NCBI RefSeq assembly: GCF_027409185.1 | Contig: NC_084467.1 | Location: 83,336,501-83,400,500 of the forward strand | DNA length: 64,000 nt | From: Cynocephalus volans | Taxonomy: Eukaryota; Chordata; Mammalia; Dermoptera; Cynocephalidae | Direction: 5' to 3' | Shown: positions 33,476-46,770 of the stretch, one piece after another | Numbering within the stretch: the stretch's first letter is position 1 | How the letters are laid out: every line of letters begins with the position of its first letter | Notes under the pieces: model-generated | Seen by the model: only the letters and a program-made list of their open reading frames with translations | Databases searched by the model: none | What the model was told of the DNA's origin: nothing | Program-made: the position numbers and the translations under genes

Positions 33476-36400
33476 TAGTATACTGGCATGTGCACAGGAG
33501 AAATCCATCAGCACATATATGCAAAACTCAGGACCCCACATGATAAACTAAAACTTAAAACTAGGAATGCATCCCCATCATACAGCCATTGACTTTGACT
33601 TAGGGTTTTTCTTTAACTAAAGGAATGAGAAGGATTTTTCTACCCAAATACTGCTAATACTTTTCTAATGTGCGAGCTTTCTGCAGTCAAGCCAGCTAAT
33701 TAGTATTATCTTTTAAAATCAAGAGACTGCGAGCAATTAAAAAGAAAGCTTTGGCCAATAAATTTTTTTTACTATTTTCATCTAAAAGCTTTAATTTCTA
33801 ACATCAGGCAGAAAATGCTGACATTTTCTCCCTTGCAACAAAAGAAAGTTAGCTTTAAGAAATTATTTAGTTTCAAAAAAAATTACTTAATCTTATTACT
33901 CACTTCATTAATACCACATGGAAATTTCACTCTAATTTGCTTTAAAATCACTCTTCCAAGTGGTTTGTAAACACGATTTTCTTCATTCTTCAAGATGTAT
34001 TTGACTTGAACTTCCCAAGCTACTTTTGTCCTTTCTACCTGGTCTTCCAAATCCACAGCAGCCCCCTTCTCTATTTTCCCATCCTTCCTTTCTGAAACAC
34101 CCATGGATTCTCAAAAGGGTGCCCCACAACCTTTTTCGTGTCAAGGAGCAGGTGCGAAAGCCCCACGGCTGAGGAGACTCGTGTCTGGGCACATCTGCTG
34201 GAGGATCCTCACTGAGGCTCACCCAACATCCCTTTGGCCAAACACAATCAAAGAGCAAAGAAAATGAAGACCAAGAAAAAAGCCTCCTGGGGTATTTGAT
34301 AGGGTTGATCATCCTCCCTTCCTGTTGTGCCCTCATTTCTCCAGCAGCTTCAATTGCTCTCTTCTTCCTGGGCCTGCGTCGAGGGCTCATCCCAGCTGGC
34401 TCCAGCCTTTCTGTTCTTCCCATGGCCCTCTCCTCAGAACAGCTAAGAGTATCATTTGGAGTCACCCTTCAGTGCTTCATTCAAATGCAAATCAATACTT
34501 TCTAGTTGCATGACCTTTATTTTAGATTGCTAAAATAATACATGTTTTAAAAAAAAAAAAGAAATAGTACAGAAATATGTAGCACATGCATTCTCGACAG
34601 GGTGATACTATCCCCAAAGGGGTGAAAACTGGTTCTTGTGATTTATAGAGAAAAATGCCTTGAATATTACAAAAACTTACTACCCTCTAAAGCTCAACCT
34701 TACCCCAGATAATCTTACTTCTTTGTGTTAGATCTGGTGGGGACCAGGAGGCAATTAGGAAAAATGTTTAAAATGATTCTTGGGGACAGTGCCAATGAAA
34801 CAAGGTGGAGAAAGAAACACTGAGATAAATTGAAATGTACTCGTCTCTCTTCACTCCTCTCCCCCAAATCACACTCCCTGCCCAGAGGTAAGCTCCTATA
34901 CTTCAGCCAATTCTTCTTCTAGATCATGTGCATATGTATTACAATTAATCATATATAAAACAGCACTGGATAAGATCCCTTTCAAAAACACAAGTCCTGA
35001 GGGCCTATACTTCCTAATAGTAAAGAGAGACACTAGATCAGATAAAAGCCTACCAGTTGCTACCAAACAGCCAATTCCTTCCTGGCACTGAGGTTTTAAG
35101 AAGTTTCCCTCTCAGAATTCTCCAAAGGGGAGACAGTATCAAGGGAGACAAAACTTCAAAAATGTCTCAACAACTGACCCAAAGCAAGATTCCGACATTG
35201 TCTTATGTGCTTTGCAGTGTAAGCAGGGAGCATTCAGCCAAGGTGCAATTTGGTGAAAAGATGGGGGTGTACCTGGCATGAAACAGAGTGATGACGTTCA
35301 TGTACAAGAACTGTCTGATGGCCCCACTTACACCCAGGGATACCCTCAGATCTACTGAAGAATGAAGACTACTTGTCTTTAACACACATTCCTTCTCACA
35401 ATATAATATTCTTGTCAAAGAGCTTGTTAAAACCTGGAAGCAGACAAGTCCAGGTTATTGTTTTGGTGTTTACAACAGAGTCTCCCAAATTTCGGTTGTG
35501 TCTGAATCCTCCTAGGCTCCCTGTTTCGAAACACTAGGACAATCCAACATGACCCCAAACTCTCAAAGTAAAATCATTCAACTTCGGCTTATCTCTCTTT
35601 CAAGCATTCCCTATGTTTTTTGGATTCTTCTTTCAACTTCTTTCTCTATTATTCCAACATCCTATCCTCCATTCAAATGGCTAGTGCAAACCAGGCATGG
35701 GTCAAAGGCAAAGTCCTCACCATAAAAGTTCACATTCTAGCAGAAAGAGACAAATATTAAATAAAGTGTGTTAAAACACACATATATACATATAAAGTAG
35801 GGAATTTAAAATAAAGGTAGAACAATAGTAGCTACCACAGTTTTAAAACAGGAACCAAAGAGATTTCCATCTCAAATATCAAGATGCCTCTGCCTTTCCT
35901 TTTCATTTTCACTTGCCATTCTTAAAACAATGAACAAGCTTCAACATTTTTTACCTACCTTAAATCTCTCCCCTAACGGATGCTATAAACATGTACTAAA
36001 GATCACATGCTTTGAAGTCAAACTTCAAAAACTTCAAAACACTGTGCTCCCAATTCCAGTGTGACCTAAGTAACTTAACCCAGGTCACGCCACTTGTCAC
36101 AGGTAGTCTCTTTCTTTCCAGGGCCTCCATGAGGACAGGTAAAGGGCTGTTCCATAGGTAAAGAGCCCATTCTATTACCTGATACTTATAACAATTAATG
36201 CCCTCCATTTGTATCAGCTTGAGTACAGAGGTACATACCTATTATCTGAACCCCACTGCAACCTGTTCACACTTTATTGTCCACAATCAAGAAGAAAGCT
36301 CCTGTGCAGACAAGCTCATCTGGGATACTGGCCTTCGCCACAGCTCATTCCTGCCTCTCCTGTCTTTGCTCAAGCTCTTCTCTCTACCTAGAATATCTTT

Positions 36401-39400
36401 GCATCCCAATTCTCTTCAGATTGTTGCTGAAGTAACTATTTTTTAAAAAGAGCAGGTTTGTGTCTTATGGAAGGTAGTAGTGGGAATTCTAGAGGAAATC
36501 ACTTTACCTTTGGGACAATGATGTCAAGGAAGACTGCATGCTTTCTCAAGACCACCACTGAATCTAAGACTCATTCAATAACTTGCTAAGAAGTTGGATC
36601 AGAAATGAGCGGACATTTCAAAGCCATGGAAAATCACATTTGCCTCAGGTAAACAGGAGTGCACCTAAGAGCATTTTAAAGTCAGGCTGTTTTCTCAGAA
36701 GTGCAGCTGGATCTTCAGGTCAAGGTATCGGCATATGCTCCAGCACAATTTTGTCCCTCCAAATATGTATAGTCAGATAAAGACAAAGACACTGTGACTC
36801 AATGTACAAATACTATGAAACTGACAAGAAACTAAAGCTTTAAAAATAACTAAAGAGGAGTTGGTCCAGTGCCTACAGCAAATAGTATAACAAATGGTAG
36901 GAAAAATGCAAAACAAATAGAATGTCAGCTTTGCCCTCTGTTTAGAAAATGACATTCAGACTATAAAGTTTAGAACACACCAAGGTAAAGGCGGATTTTG
37001 AAAGTTCAAATCTACACAAAGAGGGAATAAGTATAAAGGCTGGATTCCCAGAAGAATCTAGATCAGAAAAAGTGAACAAAAATGTGCATATCCAATAGCT
37101 CACAGTGAAAGAAACCTTGGCAAACAGTAGTAAAAAGAAACTAGAGACAGGCCTAGTCCTTCCCCATCCCACCCAGAAAGCAAGGGTCTCTCCATTACTG
37201 GCTGCAGAGCCTGACTGTCCTCCTAGAGTGGACTCCTGGTGATAGAGTAAGCACCTGCGGGAAAGTGCAGTCGCCACCGGTAGCCTGTGTGGGCGTGCCA
37301 GGCATGTCCAAGAACACCTGCCCATGTTCCTTCCTTGAGGGCATGACAGGCTCTTGTTTATCTCTGTACCCTAAAGCCCATTCCCAGTGCATAGTGGGCA
37401 CTCAATAAGGGATTTTCACCTCCTGATAGTATTACCAGACCAGGGAAATGCCTCAGATTAAAAGATCTATTTGGTTATGAAAAGGAATCTGCATTTGAAT
37501 GCTGCCGGTTTTTATGGGCTTCACATCTCCTTGCTCTGCCAATCGAGTAATCTTAGATGGATCACTAGAGGCATATTTGCTTTACTTTCTGATAAAAGTC
37601 CCTTATGTCTATGGCACTCCTTAGGTCTAGTTCAGTCACCCTAGAAGTAGGGTTCGGTCAGAAGGAACACCATACCCACTGTGCTGATCCATGTCAAGGC
37701 AGGAGGAGCACATAGTAACCTCAAGTCTTAGATTCAGATTTGTTTTCTTCTGTTTTGGTAATTAATGATTTGGAAGCTATAAGGCATACTTATTAAAAGT
37801 GGGAATCAGAAAGATCTTGCTTAGCTTAATAGACGAATTACTCAAGATATATGTAAAATACTGCCGAAAGTTCTAGAACTAGTAATGTTTACTCAGTTAG
37901 TTGAGTAAGGCAGATTTTAAAATCCCTGCTTGAAAAGCCAGTTATACAATCCCCTTTAAAATATCATTGCTTGTCTTATTTGTTTGAATCACAATAGGCC
38001 CATTTGATAGCCAAGGAAAGCCTTATTTACAAGAAATGGGTATGAAAGGAGTATGTAAGCTATAAAACCTTATGCAATTATCATCCTACTTTATAGAGAA
38101 GAAAAATGAATTTGCCAACAGCAGGATTAGAATCCTTCTACATGGAAGTGCTTTATCTACCTCGCCAGGTTATTACATTGATCAAAACAGGAGTTAATGC
38201 TTTGCAGTCAAACAAAGGAAGTTAGGTAATAATCTCGCCGTACCCTGGTAGGTTAAAACATGTCTGTGACATTACTGTGATCAGTTCTGAGTGATGCATC
38301 CTAAAAGGGGACACTAACAAACTGACATCAGTTTCTAGAAGGAGCAAACTGAGTGGTGAAAGGATCAGAAAAATCATACACAGCCTATTATGAGAACTGG
38401 CTAGCCAGAAGTGGCTATATTTGACCTTAAAGGAACTCTGGGGGTTTAAGAGAAACAGGCTAGCTACCATCCAAGCATTTAGATGGAAGTCATATTGATT
38501 AGGGAGTCAATTTATTCTGAATGCCACACAGAGGACAGACCCAAGATAAATACATAGAAAATCCAGGGAGATGGACTAAAAGCAAACAGGAATGGAAAAC
38601 TACCATGTGAATGCCAATGAAGTACAGGCAGGTAGAGGACCCGCAAGAACGCCCGCTGGAGAACATTCTCCTGCTGGGAAGAAGGCTGGCTGGATCTTGA
38701 ATTTTAGAGATCTGTAGAGATTGTACTGAACGGGGACCTTAGCTGAAGGCCCATAGGTGAAACAGGTAAAAACAGACATGCTCTTCAAGCCTTGTTTTCT
38801 TTGTTTCACTGCTAGAATATTTAAAAGGCTACCACACTCATTACCTACAGCATTTGCAGGTATCAGCTCTTTGCTGCTGTCCAGATTTTCGAGCCCTTGT
38901 CTCTTCAGCAGGACTCTAGGTGCCTCCAAAATAACCTGAGTTGGGCACATAGGTAGCACTGAAAAGTTGTCTTCTCTTTTTCCATAATGACATGGCACAT
39001 TGTGGCAGCAACTCTTCTGTAGCTTTGGAATGTATACTCCTCATCAACTCTTCAGCAAGTTCACCTCACAGAACAAGTCTTACAGTCTACTGGGACTTGA
39101 GGAAGACACGAAATCCACTTCAACATTATTGTCCCAAAAGTAAATTGAATTGTTCTGAGAAGGAACTAGACTCTACCAACCTGGGAAACCCTCTTCACTC
39201 CCAAATCACAGCCCAGATCACATTTATCCAAGTGCTCCCATCTGCAGACCTCAAAACTGAGTCTAAACACTACCTGGCTCTCTCAGTGAGCTACCCATGG
39301 GACAAGGCAGAAAAGGAGGCCAAGGAGAAATGGGATCCCAGCACTTTAGTCAGCCTTGGGCAAACCTGGAACTCCTCTTGGAAATCTAGATCTAGATCTC

Positions 39401-40724
39401 AGATTGTGAGTGCCAATTTTGCCTGCTACAATGGAGTCTGACCATTTGAGAAAGATGGCTTTCTACAACCAGCTAGAGTTGAAACACCCAATTTTAAATG
39501 TGAGAGATGCTAGCTAGTAAAATTTCATGAGTCTTACAGATATATTAAGTGTTCAAGATAGCACCACTTTTTCTCCCAATGAAAATTAAAGGATACAAAC
39601 TTTCCATTAAAAAAAAGGATGGAATTTCCCATTTCCTTTAAGAAAAAAAAAATTTATACTGTGCCTTATGAAACAGCATACAAAGACATATGATACTTTT
39701 TGACACTTTGAATAAAAAGGTGTTTGGTTCATTTTGTTTTCATGGAGAAGTGTGAAAAAAGATGAAGTCAGGGATAAGGCTCAAACACCTGCATGCCACC
39801 AAGTCCTACACAAATGCCACCAAAGATAGGTTGGATGCAAACTGGAGTCCAAGCTTCATATACACCAAGATAAAGAAGGAAATAACCAGCTACAGGATTC
39901 AGAGTTCCTTAAAACAAATAAGTCAATCTGAACATGGTTCCCTTTTCCAGTCCTGAAGCCTGAGAGGACCCTGTGAGGAGATCCTCTCCATAGACAATAA
40001 AGGCAACTCTACATTTTACATGACTGTAATGCAATCTGAGAGAACGAAAGAGGGAGAAAATAAGTTCCTCTGGAAGCACTGCACCTTCCATCAGAGTGCT
40101 GAGACCCAACACAAAGGTCTCTTGGAGGTTATACAATGAAAGCTTGCTATATACAACCAGGCACGAACAAAATGAACCCAACTTCCCATCCCTTCCGGAT
40201 CAAGGGCAAGGGAACAAGGAGAGAGAGAGCAAGTGCCCAGGCTGCAAAGAGACCTTAGCAGGACTTAGTAGAGAAAAGCAGCTGAATCAACAGCGTATTC
40301 CACGCTCAGGCCTTACCTGGACCATTTTTTCCTATCCTTGTTCCCTACGCCATCAGACATCAGAGGCTCCAGGATAACAAGGTCAGGAGCAAAGTAACAT
40401 TCCTATTTCACATGGGAAGAGGAACAACAATGGCAAGGGAAGAGGAGATATCTTGTCCACATGGTTCTGAATTTTCAAAGTCCTCTTCCTTTCTCCTTCC
40501 CAGCATGGCCCTTCTTCTGATGGCTAACCCTCTTCCCTCTGCTGCTTTGCTCCCACCTATCATGTATACCAAGCCCTCCCCTTCACTTGTTCCATCCGTG
40601 GGCACAGGCTACTCCATCTCGCCTGAAACAAGCAAATCTTTGATTGAACCTGCTGCCAGCCTCAAACACTGTCCTGCTTCTCTTTTATTTCATGCCAAGC
40701 CTCTCTATTTCCTCACTTAGTACA

Positions 40725-40930
40725 CCCTCCTAACCCCATAGAAATGCGCTCTACTGAAGATGATCTCTTAAAAGGTCACCTGTGACCTCTCAATAGCCAG
40801 CTCCAGTGGCCTGTTTCCAGTGCTCCTCCTGGCCTCTCTGCAGCACACAGTACTTTCCCAGAGGCCCCTCCAGTCTCTCCTCCTACAGCTTCTTGTTAAA
40901 AGACACTATCCTGGGGCTTCTTGTTCTGGC
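40725..40930 (+). repeat. L2 LINE reverse-transcriptase fragment (probable)
   Basis: The sequence 'aaaaggtcacctgtgacctc' and the following segment, which reads as a degraded S-VLLLASLQH stretch, resemble the L2/CR1 reverse-transcriptase region with its LLDLSAAFDTV block. The reading frame is not intact. Confidence 0.5.
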
Positions 40931-41039
40931 CTGCCCTCTCCAGATACATTACCCTTCTCCTCTACCCCTTGACAGATACCAATTCTCCCTCAGCTCTGGC
41001 CTTAGATTAAAATGGTTAGGAGCATGGGAAACTGCTGGA

Positions 41040-41200
41040 AACTGAACAGTTGGGTTAGAATCCCATCTACACCAAGCAGCAAGTTTCCTCTGCTTCAGTT
41101 TCCTCATGTGTAAACCAGAGATCATTAGTAGTACTTGTATCACAGGGTTGTTGGGAGGAATCAGTGAGTTAATTCATGTAAACTGTAAGAACTCAACTAT
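41040..41200 (+). repeat. MIR SINE
   Basis: Forward MIR with 'cttcagtttcctcatgtgta' and 'cacagggttgttgggaggaa' in the expected order. Confidence 0.78.
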
Positions 41201-41489
41201 GTCAGCCCTTATCCTTCTACCTATGTTTGCTGGCCATACCTATATCCAGAAACTGGAAAGATTTCCTCCTTCAAATTCAATATACTGTAAAAACCAATTA
41301 CTTAATATGACTTGATAGCCATCGCGATGAGACCATTTTAATGCTGCCTAAGCTTTCCATTTAAAAAACTACTTACATTATCAATCTATGAAAGAGATGC
41401 CCTCACCCCATGCCAAAGCCTCATGCCACTGCCAGCTCCCACCTGAGTCTGGTGGGGCGAGAGATGGCGTAGAGATCACAGACATCAGG

Positions 41490-41930
41490 GACTCATGACT
41501 TGGTAATAAAGAATTAAAGCAAGTGACTTAAATTTTGAAGTCCACTTTGAATCAGTTTTGTTTTTTAACATCAAGAGGAGAGGAGATTCTACTTCTCTTT
41601 CATACCATTGGAAGAAGTATAAACTGATTTTTTTAAAAGAGCAATTTGGCAATACCATATTATACATGTAAATGTTAGGTCAAAAGTTATGCACTTTTCC
41701 ACACAAGTACTTTGTAAGGAAATATCCACCAGTAAGGAAGTAGTGAATAAATAGTGGAAATCTATATAACAGACTATGTAAGTCAGTTTCTAAAATATTT
41801 GAATGATAGTCAAAGTTGTATAAGTGGTTGGGGATATAGGATATAGTACACTTTCACTTTCTTACTTTTATATTTTGGTACTGTTTGCATTCTTCCCAAC
41901 AAATATTTCATTCATAAAATAAAGATTTTT
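41490..41930 (+). repeat. Ancient L1 3' relic (probable)
   Basis: The segment with 'gaagtataaactgatttttt' and 'agcaatttggcaatacca' resembles the 3' end region of old L1 elements, ending near an A/T-rich 'aaaataaagatttttttaaa'. Highly diverged. Confidence 0.45.
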
Positions 41931-44055
41931 TTAAAAAGAGAAGATTCTCATGAACAAGGAAGATGGCGCCCTAAGGTGGATCTACTGTCTTCATGCAGAG
42001 ATGACTTATCCAAAGGCTGTGGGCTCAGCAGGAATTTGGACCCACATCTGGCTCCAAAGTCTCAGTCTTTTCCACTACTGGATATTTCCCCATCCCTACC
42101 CCACCAAGCTGAGAGACAGCAACTCTCTATACTGTAATTTGTATATAGCACATATAACAATGCTACCTTCCTGAAGAGGGTAAAGAATAGAGAGCAGGGT
42201 GATGGCTTAGACTCTGGCTTAACATAAAGTCCTTTTCAACTCATGAAGAAGCAAGAGTACATCCAAAAGTACACTCTACCATATCACTGTATCAGAATGA
42301 TGCACACAAATATGCTGCCAAGTTAAGAGAGCATTGATTCAAACCAGCCCACTGAAATCTGTAGTCTCAAAGGGCGTTGCCAGCGTGGTTCAGAAGTTCA
42401 AATAACATATTTGGCAGAGATATCTCAGACTAAAAACAGTTTAACTCTTCCACTGTCCCCTATAAAAAAGTCTCCTGCCACATGCATGTTTTAGAAGGTG
42501 CTGTAAGAGCAAATGCAAGAAAAGGGTCAATACCAGACCTGTCACTGAAAGAAGAAAAAGAAGGGGAAAAAAAATCAGTCCCAGAGAGGAAGCACATTAG
42601 AAATGAAAACTAGGCTGGCAAAGTACACACCTGTGTATTTACAACTGGGATGAGGAGGGAGTTGTGGAGGGGGATGCGGGTTTTTTTTCCAATACAACAA
42701 CTAGAAAGAAAGGTAAGGAAAAAACAGAAACAAGCACCCCAGTCTTCAGAGCAGAGAATGGGACCATTCAGAGGAAGGCATCTAGCGCTATGTGGATTCT
42801 GAAGAGCAGCCCTCGGGTTCCAGATCAGCTGCTAAGGGCCAGGAACCCTGACAAGCTTGCAATATGATGTTTAGTGTACGTATAATATCTATACTCCATT
42901 AGAAGTGTAATATGATTGCTGTTGCTATTTTTTCTTTCAAAGTAGAATCACATGTTTGAATTAACCAACAGAATGAGAGAGACTTGCCACACACGGTATT
43001 GATTATTTTCTCTCCTATTTCCTCCCATGAGAAACAAAAGGAGAGGGAAAAGTGCAATAAGAAAGCCCACATCCACTCCATCCATTTGCGGAGCACATGC
43101 AGCACTAAGGAGAGCTGAGAAGCTGGGGATAAAGATCAGTGTCCAAATGTTTGGAGCAGGGGAGAGGAGAAAAAACGAGGCTGAAATTATAGCCAGCCCA
43201 GGCCAGCCACTCCACAGTGAGGATCGCCTAGAAAATTCTTAGGGAGAGAAGGAGGAAATAACCATGAACACTTAGGTTATGACTTACCCAGAAGTGTCCC
43301 TCCAAGCACAAAAGGCCTCCTTTTTCCTCTGCATTCAGGTCCTTAATTCCTGGCCTTCCTGCAGCAGAGGTACCGCCCAACAGTCACACCCACACCCTGA
43401 AGCTTCCCAGTCCTGGGAGCAGAGGGAAGATGCTGAGGAAGTTCCCTCCCTATCTTGTGGGGAAAACTAGGAATTCATCTTCTCTGCTTCACACAGGTCT
43501 AGGCAGAGCCTACATAAGAACACTTAAAACTGCAGGCCTCCAGTGACAAGAAAGATTCAAACACCGAAAGGTAAATACATTTACCAGTCAGCTATGGAAG
43601 AATACAAGCCCTATCTGAAACCAGGAAATGAAAACTGTATGTTGTTTAAGAGAATCAACCTTTTAGGCAGAAAAAGCAGAATACTACCATGCTCAGAAAT
43701 CAAGGCCTCTAGCTCTACAGAAACTCATTGGCCCTGAAGGCCACATGGACCAAAAGGAGCAGGGATAGAGACCCCGGGATTTCACTGTGGAAACGCATCG
43801 CAGGCCTCCTAGCGGGAAGAGTCTTGGATAAGTAAGTACAGGGCGTGGGGGTGTGCAGATCATTTCCCTGACACGGTAATGAAACAGATAGTATTGCTAG
43901 GTGTCATGGTCTCCTATCTGCCAGAGCCTCATTCAGATACAAATTCATGAATGAATGTTGAAGTTCTGGAGATAGTATAAACATCTAGAAGATAAAAGAA
44001 TCTCAGAACACAGGACGGAGCCTAATCAGCAGAGAACCAGCCAGCAAAATGGAAC

Positions 44056-44285
44056 AATGGCTAACATTTATATAACATGAACCTTTGCTTCTCGGCATTA
44101 TCCTAAACACTTTACATGGATTATCTATCTTACTTCTCCCAACAGCTCTCTGCAAAGGTGAGCATTACGATATATCCTCATTTTACAGAGGAGAAACAGA
44201 TTACGTCTTTTCCCTAAAGTCCACAGTAAGATGCAGAACCAGGATTCCAACCCAGTCTCCACCACATTCTTAACCACTGGGTTCT
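44056..44285 (-). repeat. MIR SINE
   Basis: Reverse MIR: 'taaacactttacatggatta', 'atcctcattttacagaggag', 'ccaggattccaacccagtct' and 'ttcttaaccactgggttc' lie in consensus order and the copy is close to full length. Confidence 0.82.
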
Positions 44286-45054
44286 ACTTACTCACTGACA
44301 AGAACCTTGGATAAGAGCTACTAGGGCATCTTCAAATTCACAAGGGTTCAGGTGGTCATAAGTTTTTTGTAAAACCTGCAAGATATTTTTGTATTTTTTG
44401 TAATGAGGACACCACAATTACATAAGCCTCAGTTCTCACAAACAACCTGGATCTATCCTTGGGCTCCAGAAATCCTTAAAAATCTAAGGGTACAAGTATA
44501 TATGAATAACAGTTAAGAGCCCATTTGTGGCTATAAAATGAGTTCAGAGTTAAGGAGAACCAATGCATGTGGTATATACCATAGGAAGCTAAAGCCTAGA
44601 GTAAAATGGAACTTGCCAAAAAATCCAAAGGACAAGCTTCCTCCTACCACCGCCTAGTCTGAGAAGGAAAATAAAGCACTTCCTCACTCTCTTGGATATT
44701 ATGATAATGACAGGCTGGAAAACCAAAACCATCCAATTGTGCTTCCTTGTTTCAGTGCCATAGATAATACCCTAAGGTGATGGGTCTTGTTTGGGGGAAA
44801 AAAAGCTAAACACATCTACACATTGTTACCAATATTCTGCTGCTCTAGCACCAAGACAAGGCAGACCACCTTTCATAGCTGGAGTCCCCATGGGGTTACT
44901 CTGAACCGAGGTACTCTAGGAGAAACTGCTTGTCCAAAGGGCACTGTGCAGACACAGGCTGGGAAGATCTCATGGGACATTGGATCCTACCTAATTACTA
45001 CTACATGTTGTTTCATTTACTCTTCAATGACCTATGATTTTCAATAATAAATCT

Positions 45055-45163
45055 TTATATTTTTTTGGTGGCTGGCCAGTATGGGGATCTGAACCCTTGA
45101 CCTTAGTATTACAACACCTAGTATTACAACACCTTGCTCTAACCAACTGAGCTAACCTACTCC
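45055..45163 (-). mobile_element. tRNA-Ile-derived SINE monomer with a 15-bp internal duplication
   Basis: The minus strand reads 'gtaggttagctcagttggtt' followed by 'agagcaaggtg', close to the tRNA-Ile 5' half, then a B-box region ('caagggttcagatcccc') and 'ggccagccacc'. In the anticodon-loop region a 15-bp unit ('tagtattacaacacc' on plus) occurs twice head to tail at 45104-45118 and 45119-45133. The element belongs to the same SINE type as the copy at 17168. Confidence 0.82.
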
Positions 45164-45974
45164 TACCAAAAAAAACATACTGAGGTAAGATCATTTCAGC
45201 TCCCCTCGCCCTGCCCCCTCCACCACCAATCTATTGCTTCCCCTTTCCCTGAGACCTATAAAAAAGCTCCCCGCAGCATGTGCTAGAAGCCTGGTGAGAG
45301 CACGCTTCATTGCATCCTCAACTTTACAGGAAACTATTCTGACTCCAACATTTTGTTCAGAGCCAATGTCAGGAAATTCTGTGCTTCCCTTGAGGACCTG
45401 TTACATGTTTTCATGGCTTATAAGGCACAGAGCTGTTTCCCTTTTCATTTTAGTCCCCAACATGCATTTTAGAACCTGGCTCAACATGCATAATACACAC
45501 ACAGGACCCATTACTTCATGAGTGTTTCCATCCCACTGAACTATCTACATCTACCAGCTTCTACGTTTTCCCTGGCCCTTCTACTCTATTACGGTTTTTA
45601 TAGACTGCAAGTTATTGATCCTTTTGTTGTCATTTTTTTTTTTCTTTTATTGTTATTAAAGAGACTTTGGTCATATTCCAGGCCCAAAGATCCTAATTTT
45701 TTAGATTGTTTTCCAACATCTTCTAGCCCATTAAAAAAAGTAAGTTTACATCTTCTGCCATCTATCTTCTCATCAAACAAGTGCCTTAAAGATTTTTCTC
45801 TGAAATTGTACTGATTAGAAGTTTTTAAGATCAGACTTCCCCAACTCATTGATGAACTGCTTTCACAGCTAGAATACAAAGAGACCAAAAGCTGATTAAT
45901 ACAAACTGAATACTTAAAGAGTCAGGGACATACAAATCTAAAACACATAATACCAATAACCAATTACTAAGAGC

Positions 45975-46190
45975 TAACAGCTACAATAGTCACTGAGTAC
46001 TTACTACAAGCCTGACACATCTCAACAGCGCAGTGTTTGAGGGTGATAACTATTATTACCCCCATTTTATAGATAAGGAAACCAGGAGAGAGATGTCAGA
46101 TAACATCATACACAGCAGTCAGTGGCAGAGGGGGACTAGAACCCACATCTGCTCCAAGGTCCACTCCACACTGTCTCCCCAGGATGTTAT
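45975..46190 (-). repeat. MIR SINE
   Basis: Reverse MIR: 'actgagtacttactacaagc', 'tattacccccattttataga', 'agtcagtggcagagggggac'. Confidence 0.75.
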
Positions 46191-46604
46191 ACTTTTTTCA
46201 TTTTGTTAAAGGAGGTTTTAAGAAAAAAAAAAAAAAAAATCTGACATTTAAGCAACATGTCAACTACACAATACATAAAGAAAAAGCAGGAAGGAATCAA
46301 AAGGTTTCCAAACCAAACAATGCCAAAGTTAACATTTCCATATACCCACTCTTCACCTAGCCAGCCATCTTGAGCCCTCAGTCAAATGGCAGTGTCTCAA
46401 ACAGAAGCCTAGCAAGCACGGATATTTGATTTCTAAGCCCAGAACAGACTATAAACAGTATTGTATGAATAATCACAATGTCAAGAGACAGGTGGACAGC
46501 AAAAAGGGGGGGAAGGGTCAGACAATAATGATTTATGTAGAAGAACATTCCCAAGTACTTCACTAAACTAAGACCTCACTTTTAGAGTTAAAATTCTTAG
46601 AATA

Positions 46605-46770
46605 TGCCAACTTTTTTCTGTGACCTCGAGCAAATCACATCCTTTCCCAGTTTAGTTTCAGCATCCTCATCTGTAAATGATGTCGAGTATCCCAGCAATC
46701 CTTCCCACCTCACAGGACTGCTCTGATGAGATCAAAAGACTTCCTGTGAAAGAATACTGTATGAAAGGAC
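46605..46770 (+). repeat. MIR SINE
   Basis: Forward MIR: 'tgtgacctcgagcaaatcac', 'cagcatcctcatctgtaaat', 'cacctcacaggactgctctg'. Confidence 0.75.
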
